Positions 57,693-64,000 of a stretch of 64,000 nt of DNA are shown here, one piece after another; the stretch's first letter is position 1; each line of letters starts with the position of its first letter. Origin of the DNA: Niveibacterium microcysteis (GTDB taxonomy: Bacteria > Pseudomonadota > Gammaproteobacteria > Burkholderiales > Rhodocyclaceae); contig NZ_CP071060.1 in assembly GCF_017161445.1 (NCBI RefSeq), positions 4,092,001-4,156,000 on the forward strand, written 5' to 3'. Under the pieces are notes generated by a model that was given only the letters and a program-made list of their open reading frames with translations, did no database searches and was not told the origin of the DNA. The position numbers and the translations under genes were made by a program.

Positions 57693-60600
57693 TTACACAG
57701 AAACTCCAATTCCGCCAATGATTTTTGCATACACCATTAGCGTTGCGGGTGACGGTCCGCAGTCATAATTCACTCTCAGCATTTGGCAACATCGCCGATA
57801 TGCAGCCAACGAACTCGACACGAAACCATTTTCTGAATAGCAGACCATAAGGGCCCTGTAAAGATCTTCGTTGAGCGGGTCACGAACAAGCGCGTGTTCG
57901 ATCATGGCGACAGCGCTCGAACACGAACCGGCCTTCGCCATTCGAGGCGCGAGTTGCTCAATAACGCGAACCCACGCAGTCCTGATGCTCTCACGCATGC
58001 TTGAAACATCGTTCAAATGGGTCTCCCCGGGCAGGATGAGTTGTTCACCCAACCGGACGATTTCGTCTTCGTCGTCCACGCATGTCGTCGAAACGCCACG
58101 CACCAGTTCAGCCCGCATTTCAACAAGCCGGCTCAATACCCAGCGGGCGTCAACGAATACCAACTCTCGGTTGAGCGAAACTTTTCCGTCCTCGACTATC
58201 ACTGCTGAGGGCTCTCCGAACAGTTCGCGGAGGCGGCGGACCGCAGACTCCAGACTCTTCCGCCACCCTTCCTCCCCGCTCCACAGTGCTAAACCCAAAA
58301 CGTTCGATTCGACGTGTTCTTCACGACGCACGGCAAGTACTTTGAGCAGATCAAGCACGCGTTTTTGCTGTTTTCCGGAATGTCTAATGGTGTCGTCCCT
58401 CACGCGTATCTCCAGCCCACCCATCAGACGAATACGAATGGGCCACGGCCAGTTGGGGCCTGCACTATCAGTCGGTTTCACGCCATACTCGTAAATCACA
58501 GACTTGACGAAGTCTGGCTCTATCCCGGCGGCAAGCGCATCGGCACAGAGCCTAGACCGTAAATACGGGAGGCCGTCAAAGAAATTTCTCGTGTTCGAGG
58601 TTCGACACGCATTTAGTGCAGCGGCGAGCGCCGCACGCCGCACGTCTGACGGCATTGAGGTATCAAGCGCATCCGCAAAGCACCGATAGGCGTTCCAAGA
58701 ACCGAATGCGCTTCCGTCCAAACCACGCTGACACTCATCTGCTAACGATCGGGCACGGTCGAATTCTGAAGCCGCCACATGGGCGTAGTACGACTCGATC
58801 CGGAAAAAGAAAATTCGCGTATCCGACACGCCAAGGTCCCGCGCACTTTGCGTCGCGGCTTCGGACGCAACTGCTGCATCCCCCCACTGCCTCAAACGCA
58901 ATTTGCACTGCGCTTCAAGCTTCAGGACCCAAGCCGTCATGCGACTTGGTCGCGCCATTGCCAACTGCCTCACCTCAGCAAGAACTTCTGCCGCCTCTCT
59001 GACACAGTCCTTCTCCAGCGCCTCCTTCGCCTTTAGGTAGGAGCAAGTCAAGCGCGCTTCAGCGCCAGGTCGCGTCGCGGCCAGTATCTGCATCTCAGCG
59101 AATGCGGACTCGAACAGATGGCGTTCGCCGCAATCACGCCAAACAAAAGCTTCCATAGTTAGGAATTCAAACCTGAGGGCAAGCGGTGCTGTGCAATACG
59201 CTGCCGTTGCTTTAATTGCGGCGACGCGGCCAATTAAATTCGCGTTCTCGGTGCAGTATCCCAACCGATACAAGAGCCAACCAGTTGCGAGCGAAACAAA
59301 TGCAATCGGCGGAGCTTCCGTTCCCAGACGAGAGAAATCCCGCTCAAACTGTGTCGCAATCGACTCAGGCGGCCACGGAAGATCGGCTGCGTATTCCTGA
59401 TTCAGGGAGAGGAGCAACGCGGCACCTACCCAGACACCATCGTTATGAGACAGATCCACGCTCGGCGCATTCACGCTTCGAACCAACACGCCGAACCATT
59501 GGCTCCATTTGTGCAGCGGAGCCATACCAAGCTGGAAGCCAATTACGGCGGCCGCACCACACAAAGCGCACGCAAGCATGTCGTTGGCGCGTTCGAAACT
59601 GTCGAATGCCTGTTGCAACCAACGCTGCGAGAGCTCGTCATTAACTGTTGCAGCGGCAAACCCAGCGCGCAGCAACAGCCACGGCCTCTCCGCCAACACC
59701 TCGGGCGGCAGTCGATCGGTGAAATCCACCAACTGCTCGAAGTCGTCCCGCCCAAGCATCTGCTCCGCAACTTCGTTCAGGATGTCGGCATGAGCTTCGA
59801 CCGATTCGTACTCGGCGGAATAGTGCAGCGCATCCGACAGGGCATTGAGTTCGCACAGAGCCAATACGACGCGATGGATTTCGTCTGCAGACCGGGATGC
59901 GCCTGGAGTCAGCGCCGCACGCATCAATGCATGAAGGACGTATACAGGCTCCTGGTCTGGTAGGCGCTGCGCGAAGTACTGGCGCTCCGCCTGCGCGATT
60001 ACGGTACGCCATACCGCTTCCGGCAATCCGAGCTTGTAGACGAGCTGAGCGCTGATCCACGGCAAGTGAGCGACAGCTTGTAAGTGCTCGCGCTGATCCG
60101 GAGGAATCGTCTCCAGTACCGCAGCGACGAAGACGTCGCCAACCGTTGCCTCAAGGTTGGCGTCGCGCCCCAATTCGAGCAAGGCTGCGGCCACCCGAAC
60201 GCCGGCAGCCCAGCCATTGGTGACACGCACAATCCTGGCACAGCGTCCTGCCTCAGTCCCGAGCCACGCAAGCAGGCCACGGACTTCGGCCTCATCGAAG
60301 GCCAGCAATCGCGGGTCGAGAATAGCGAAATTGCTTCGTGTCAACACGGCCAGCCAGCTTGCGTCGGGCGGCTCGCGGGAGATCAACACGATCCGCAACT
60401 GAGTCAATAAACCGCTGACCAGGCTCACCAGCATGGCTGACGATGCGTTCGGTTCGAGTGCGACATCATCAAGGACGAGCACGACGTTCCGGCCAGACAG
60501 CGGCCGCCAGGCATTTGCCCAAGAAACGGCGAACTCCGCTTCGGCACCGATCCACTCAGCCCCAAACGTGGGCAACACGATGTTGGCATCCGGCGCCAGA

Positions 60601-60863
60601 CGAGCCAGACGCTGCGCCAGACCGCCGCACAGCAGAGACGGTGCGAGGTCAGTCTCCGACATGCGATACCAGGCAACGGACTCCGCACGCGGCGCCAGTG
60701 TCTGAGCCACCGCAGAGCTTTTTCCCGCCCCCGGCGGGCCGTACACCCAGACCGCATCACGATCGAGAAGCCCTTCGAGCTGCTGCTGCACACGCGGCCG
60801 ACCTACGAGGCCCGCGACAGGCGGCACACTCAGTTCTTTTGCCGTGATGCTCGGAGCGGTCAT
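57693..60863 (-). CDS. large SARP/MalT-like transcriptional regulator (AAA + winged helix + BTAD)
   Basis: 1056 residues from ATG 60863, GGGGAAGAG upstream. NTPase core: Walker A YGPPGAGKSS (residues 41-50) and Walker B VVLVLDD (127-133). A long helical, TPR-like middle (about 330-800). C-terminal OmpR-type winged helix (about 809-905, IRLMGGLEIRVRDDTIRHSGKQQKR region) and a bacterial transcriptional activation domain (about 930-1045, LYRALMVCYSENGFVSSSLAAYRRC). This is an AfsR-like arrangement but with the DNA-binding domain at the C-terminus, as in MalT-type STAND proteins. ATP-dependent activator, inferred. AT-richer than its surroundings. Likely regulates the flanking secreted-protein genes. 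Confidence 0.85.
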   Translation of the reverse strand: MTAPSITAKELSVPPVAGLVGRPRVQQQLEGLLDRDAVWVYGPPGAGKSSAVAQTLAPRAESVAWYRMSETDLAPSLLCGGLAQRLARLAPDANIVLPTFGAEWIGAEAEFAVSWANAWRPLSGRNVVLVLDDVALEPNASSAMLVSLVSGLLTQLRIVLISREPPDASWLAVLTRSNFAILDPRLLAFDEAEVRGLLAWLGTEAGRCARIVRVTNGWAAGVRVAAALLELGRDANLEATVGDVFVAAVLETIPPDQREHLQAVAHLPWISAQLVYKLGLPEAVWRTVIAQAERQYFAQRLPDQEPVYVLHALMRAALTPGASRSADEIHRVVLALCELNALSDALHYSAEYESVEAHADILNEVAEQMLGRDDFEQLVDFTDRLPPEVLAERPWLLLRAGFAAATVNDELSQRWLQQAFDSFERANDMLACALCGAAAVIGFQLGMAPLHKWSQWFGVLVRSVNAPSVDLSHNDGVWVGAALLLSLNQEYAADLPWPPESIATQFERDFSRLGTEAPPIAFVSLATGWLLYRLGYCTENANLIGRVAAIKATAAYCTAPLALRFEFLTMEAFVWRDCGERHLFESAFAEMQILAATRPGAEARLTCSYLKAKEALEKDCVREAAEVLAEVRQLAMARPSRMTAWVLKLEAQCKLRLRQWGDAAVASEAATQSARDLGVSDTRIFFFRIESYYAHVAASEFDRARSLADECQRGLDGSAFGSWNAYRCFADALDTSMPSDVRRAALAAALNACRTSNTRNFFDGLPYLRSRLCADALAAGIEPDFVKSVIYEYGVKPTDSAGPNWPWPIRIRLMGGLEIRVRDDTIRHSGKQQKRVLDLLKVLAVRREEHVESNVLGLALWSGEEGWRKSLESAVRRLRELFGEPSAVIVEDGKVSLNRELVFVDARWVLSRLVEMRAELVRGVSTTCVDDEDEIVRLGEQLILPGETHLNDVSSMRESIRTAWVRVIEQLAPRMAKAGSCSSAVAMIEHALVRDPLNEDLYRALMVCYSENGFVSSSLAAYRRCCQMLRVNYDCGPSPATLMVYAKIIGGIGVSV

Positions 60864-61177
60864 CTCTTCCCCTGTTTGCAAGCACCAACAACTGAACCTG
60901 CGCGGCACGCCTCTGACGGCGAGAGCCCATCTGTTTGCGGATATCAAGACACTCGCGCCCACCGAAGGACTCGGGCAAGAACACCCGTGATCCATTCTTC
61001 GGCACGATCAAATTAGGTTTAGGCGACAAACGCCGCGTGTGCCAACCCGGCGACATGCCGATTCCGTGGGTCATCTGTGGGTTCCCTCCTCCCAGACTGA
61101 ATCACAGGCCAACGAACACGCCGCACCCGCTGCAGGGTCTGGCGCTGCCTGTGATTGCATCCACCGGGAGAATCACC
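60864..61177. promoter_or_regulatory. divergent control region with tandem 11-bp direct repeat
   Basis: 314 bases between the SARP-like gene and the lipoprotein gene. TCCGTGGG (61063-61070), TCA, TCTGTGGG (61074-61081), period 11, with GAATCA starting about 17 bases further on as at the 56087 site. An ACCGGGAG ribosome-binding site lies before the ATG at 61178. No credible gene. Confidence 0.5.
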
Positions 61178-63364
61178 ATGAAGACCTACTGCAAATCGTT
61201 TGCGGCGGCGAGTGCCGTCGGTGTGCTGCTTGCTGCCTGTGGCGGCGGTAGCGACAGCCCTTCCACCGATCAATCCGGACCGGTGACGCCACCGCCCACC
61301 TCGACGTGCTCCTTCTGCGCGGCCGATACCGTGGCCGGTGTCGCGGCCGGTGGCGAAGCGCTGGCGCAGGGCAGCGTGATCCTGCACGACGCGACGGGCG
61401 CCGAACGCCGGGCCGCCGTCGCGGCGGATGGGCGCTTCACGATCAATGTTGCGGGGCTGACTGCGCCATTCATGCTGCAGGCGACGGGTCTGCTGGGCGG
61501 CGTGCCAGTTCAGCTGCATGGCCTGGCGCTGACCGAGGATGTGGGCAAGAACACGGTGAACCTCACGCCGCTGACCGAGGTGCTGAGCGCCAATGCCTTG
61601 TGCGCAGACCCGGCAGCAGCCTTCGGCGACTTCGCCAGCCATGCAGGCAGCGTGACCAGCGCCGCCCTGAAGAGCGCTGACGATGCGCTGCGCGGCAGCC
61701 TGGCGCAGGTCGCCGCTGTTTTCGGCGTCGGCGCCAAGAGCCTGCGAGCCGACGAGTTCGCAGTCGGTGACAAGGGGCTCGATGCGATGCTCGATGCGCT
61801 GCGCGTGTCGATGGAGTTCTCCGACGCGGGCACGCCGCAGCACGTCGTCACGGCGCTGGGCACCGGCAATGCGATCACCGTGGAGCGGTGCGGTGCTGCA
61901 CCGGGCCCGCTCGCGTATGACGGCAAGGCAGCGCAGGATCTGGCCGCCAGCCGTGCAGCCCTGGCCGAGATCGACGGCGCGCTGCAACAGTTTGCCGCAG
62001 CGTTCGCTACTGCCTTGCCGACAGCTGAAACATTGCGGCCGATGTTCGTCGCCACCAACTTCCGCCACAACGGCCAGACGCTGGACGAGTGGTTCAACAG
62101 GGTGCTACTCGACGCCGCAGACCCCGACCCCGATACGCCGACCCGCGTCGGCATGCAGATCGGCGCGGCGCGCATCGCGGATGTACTGGGCCCGGACGAT
62201 CTGCTGGTGACAGCCGAGATGCGCTTCACCAGCCCGCATCCGCCGACCACCTTCCGCCAGCGCCTGCGCAAGGTCGACGGGCATTGGCTGATGATGGGCA
62301 ACCGGCGCTTCGCGCAGTCGAGCGTCACGCTGCGCGCAAGACTGACCTCGACAGCACTGACGGAGGCGGTCGTAGCGGCGCTGCCCGATGTGACGAGTTT
62401 CGTGCCGGAGTGGGATCCAGCCCACACTTACTACGAACAAGCGGTGACCGGCCGGGCTGAGAAGCGCTGGCTGGGCGCCGTCGGGGTAGACTTCTTCGGG
62501 TTGGTCGGCTGGATGGGGCAGGAATTCGACGACCCGGCCACCCCCGACAACGAGCGCGAAATCGGCCGTGATTACACCGCCTTCATCGGCACGCCCAGCA
62601 ACCGCGTAATCCGTTACTTGCAGTTCTACGTTGGCGAACGCGGCAGTCTGCACGATGCGGTGCGTACCGTCGTAACCGGCCCGGGGCTGCCTGCTGCCGG
62701 CCTTACGCTGATCCGCCACACAGCCGATGTGCCGCGGGGCTTCTGGGTCCTGCAGGGCGATCAGTGGGACTGGAACACCTTTTCCACCGACCGCTGCGCG
62801 CAAGTCGCGCGCCCCGCCAAGGCGATACCCGAGGACGCACGCCCGGTAATCCCCGACTGCGCGCTCGACTGGAGCAAAGTGCATCGCGGCAGCCTCTACA
62901 CCTTCGAGTATTTCGATGCTGCAGGGGCCTCACTCGGCACTGACAGTCGCCAACTTCAGATCGACCCGTCGCTCGCCGTACTCCAGGCCAATCGCGAGGC
63001 ACTCTTCCCGCGCGTGCAGACGAACGCTGCGAGCGAGTTCTCGATCAAGAACATTCGCGACGACCGCAGCACATCGCTGTTCCACAACGGCGCGACGCTG
63101 CCGCTGTCATGGATAGCGCCAAGCGACCCGCTGATCAAGGTGGCGCGGATCTCGATGAACCGGGAGATCAAACACCCATCGGGCGAGCTGAAAACGCAAA
63201 GTGAGTACATCCCCTTGTACGGCCTGGCGGCAACGCAGCACAGCTTCATGCTCGGCACCTCGCCCGCGGGCTACCTGAGCAACTGGGCCTACACCACGCT
63301 CGAAGCCCAGGACGCCTTCGGCAACGTGTTCGACCACGAACTCAGCCCGTACAACCCGCGCTGA
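61178..63364 (+). CDS. large lipoprotein of unknown function
   Basis: 728 residues from ATG 61178. Lipobox LLAAC (Cys about residue 21), then a Gly/Ser/Pro/Thr linker. Residues about 45-130 form a carboxypeptidase-regulatory-like beta domain (GSVILHDATGAERRAAVAADGRFTINVAGL region, then LTPLTEVLSANAL), a pattern common in betaproteobacterial surface lipoproteins. The remaining 550 residues are unrecognised, rich in aromatic and charged residues. Predicted outer-membrane anchored. Shares its upstream direct repeat with the secreted-protein gene at 56181. Confidence 0.75.
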   Translation: MKTYCKSFAAASAVGVLLAACGGGSDSPSTDQSGPVTPPPTSTCSFCAADTVAGVAAGGEALAQGSVILHDATGAERRAAVAADGRFTINVAGLTAPFMLQATGLLGGVPVQLHGLALTEDVGKNTVNLTPLTEVLSANALCADPAAAFGDFASHAGSVTSAALKSADDALRGSLAQVAAVFGVGAKSLRADEFAVGDKGLDAMLDALRVSMEFSDAGTPQHVVTALGTGNAITVERCGAAPGPLAYDGKAAQDLAASRAALAEIDGALQQFAAAFATALPTAETLRPMFVATNFRHNGQTLDEWFNRVLLDAADPDPDTPTRVGMQIGAARIADVLGPDDLLVTAEMRFTSPHPPTTFRQRLRKVDGHWLMMGNRRFAQSSVTLRARLTSTALTEAVVAALPDVTSFVPEWDPAHTYYEQAVTGRAEKRWLGAVGVDFFGLVGWMGQEFDDPATPDNEREIGRDYTAFIGTPSNRVIRYLQFYVGERGSLHDAVRTVVTGPGLPAAGLTLIRHTADVPRGFWVLQGDQWDWNTFSTDRCAQVARPAKAIPEDARPVIPDCALDWSKVHRGSLYTFEYFDAAGASLGTDSRQLQIDPSLAVLQANREALFPRVQTNAASEFSIKNIRDDRSTSLFHNGATLPLSWIAPSDPLIKVARISMNREIKHPSGELKTQSEYIPLYGLAATQHSFMLGTSPAGYLSNWAYTTLEAQDAFGNVFDHELSPYNPR

Positions 63365-63371
63365 AGCAATC

Positions 63372-63400
63372 GCCGCTGGCAGCCTCAAGCTGTCAGCGGC
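63372..63400 (+). other. hairpin between the lipoprotein and the next small gene
   Basis: GCCGCTGGCAG (63372-63382) and CTGTCAGCGGC (63390-63400), 11 pairs with one G-U, loop CCTCAAG. No U-tract. May stabilise or attenuate the transcript. Confidence 0.45.
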
Positions 63401-63429
63401 CCTGCAATGAACGTCCCGAGGAGGCCGCC

Positions 63430-63708
63430 ATGCAACAGTTTCCCTTCAAGCGGCGCGGCCCCCGCGCCGACGTGCCCTGCTGGGTGTTGAAGCCAGGCAA
63501 GGCTGACAGTGCGTTGAACGGTGCGCTGGTCGTCGCGTTCGGTGGCGCCCTGCTCGCCTTTGTCGCCGAACTCCTACCAGACCCGGCCGACCCCGCGCAA
63601 CTCGCCAACCAAACGATCGCGTCCGCCCCCAGTGCGGCCGGGCTGCCCGCAACACAGTCAGCCCCCGTACTGGCGGCTGCGCAATCGGACGCCACGCATT
63701 TGCACTAG
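63430..63708 (+). CDS. small single-pass membrane protein of unknown function
   Basis: 92 residues, ATG 63430 with GAGGAGG upstream. Basic N-terminus (FKRRGPR), one hydrophobic helix at about residues 29-48 (LNGALVVAFGGALLAFVAEL), then an Ala/Pro/Thr/Ser-rich tail. Likely in one transcript with the lipoprotein. No family recognised. Confidence 0.6.
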   Translation: MQQFPFKRRGPRADVPCWVLKPGKADSALNGALVVAFGGALLAFVAELLPDPADPAQLANQTIASAPSAAGLPATQSAPVLAAAQSDATHLH

Positions 63709-63724
63709 TACCGGGGTTTCCCGG

Positions 63725-63764
63725 CCCGCGGCGCACACGCCCGCCCGTTGTCCCGCGCCGCGGG
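63725..63764 (+). other. long GC hairpin before the last gene
   Basis: CCCGCGGCGC (63725-63734) and GCGCCGCGGG (63755-63764), perfect 10-base arms with a 20-base loop, 16 bases after the small membrane protein stop. No U-run. Confidence 0.5.
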
Positions 63765-63827
63765 AATGCAGCAGGACGACGGGCACTTCGAGCGGCTTTT
63801 CATGCCGCCGCAACAAAGGAGCAAATC

Positions 63828-64000
63828 ATGTTCAAGAGAACCCTGGTTGTCGCTAGCGGACTACTGGCAGCGAGCACGTCCAGCGCGCTCCGCGCTGATG
63901 ACTTCGTCCCAGCCGCGACACAAGACACGGCGGCGATCGCTCTGGTGGCGAGTGCAGACGTTGCTGCGTCACTGCGCGCGGAGTCAGATCAAACGAGCGC
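63828..64000 (+). CDS. exported protein, 5' end only
   Basis: 57 residues before the window edge, ATG 63828 with AAAGGAG upstream. Signal peptide (RTLVVASGLLAASTSSALRA-D) and an Ala/Asp/Thr-rich start of the mature part. Same direction and spacing style as the two preceding genes, so likely part of the same secreted-protein locus. Function unknown. Confidence 0.6.
   Translation, partial: MFKRTLVVASGLLAASTSSALRADDFVPAATQDTAAIALVASADVAASLRAESDQTS

Noticed and set aside
61125..61175. TGGC...TTGCA-like sequence suggesting a sigma-54 promoter before the lipoprotein gene
   Set aside because: The GG to GC spacing is 14 bases instead of the required 10.

Overview
The window is GC-rich, densely coded chromosomal DNA from a Gram-negative bacterium. 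Its gene content fits a respiratory betaproteobacterium, most likely of the order Rhodocyclales: mreBCD-mrdA-rodA-rlpA rod-shape cluster, lipBA, a periplasmic nitrate reductase operon napFDAGHBC with NapC, a GatCAB operon, porins ending in Phe, and an acetoacetyl-CoA synthetase. The taxonomic call is inference from gene content. No rRNA, tRNA, CRISPR array, insertion sequence or integrase is visible.

Layout. 1-5.0 kb: 5' end of exodeoxyribonuclease III, pyrE, a periplasmic coiled-coil protein, then a tandem duplication of a two-gene unit (outer-membrane barrel + short PstS-like binding protein). 5.1-12 kb: cytoplasmic molybdopterin oxidoreductase, DUF885 peptidase, AIM24 protein, acetoacetate-CoA ligase. 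12-19.6 kb (minus strand): GNAT enzyme, ABC binding protein, and a gatC...gatA...gatB operon carrying three unrelated genes inside it. 19.8-26.5 kb: the rod-shape operon. 26.6-30.6 kb: ybdK-type ligase + class I glutamine amidotransferase, a MarR regulator and a ClC channel, tied together by two copies of one palindrome. 30.7-33.9 kb: D,D-carboxypeptidase, ybeD, lipB, lipA. 34-36 kb: an AT-richer C25-like (gingipain-fold) lipoprotein gene broken by one base in a G7 tract. 36-43 kb: small barrel protein, AraC and LysR regulators, EamA exporter, threonine aldolase, and a glutaminase fused to STAS and cyclic-nucleotide-binding domains. 43-49.5 kb: SNase, priA, an AT-rich intergenic region with two DnaA boxes, rlmI, MAPEG protein, VOC protein and an exonuclease-GNAT fusion. 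49.5-56 kb: the nap operon behind an FNR-like site. 56-64 kb: an accessory region with a large SARP/MalT-like regulator, a small protein and a transglutaminase-like protein on the minus strand, flanked by secreted protein and lipoprotein genes that share a tandem 11-bp direct repeat in their upstream regions.

The best candidates for undescribed biology are (i) the SARP-like regulator region at 56-64 kb with its matching direct repeats, (ii) the MarR/YbdK/amidotransferase/ClC local regulon, (iii) the duplicated porin + PstS-like unit with a start codon inside the porin 3' end, and (iv) the exonuclease-GNAT and glutaminase-STAS-cNMP fusions. Start codons were chosen by reading ribosome-binding sites, signal peptides and family N-termini; alternatives are stated where doubtful.
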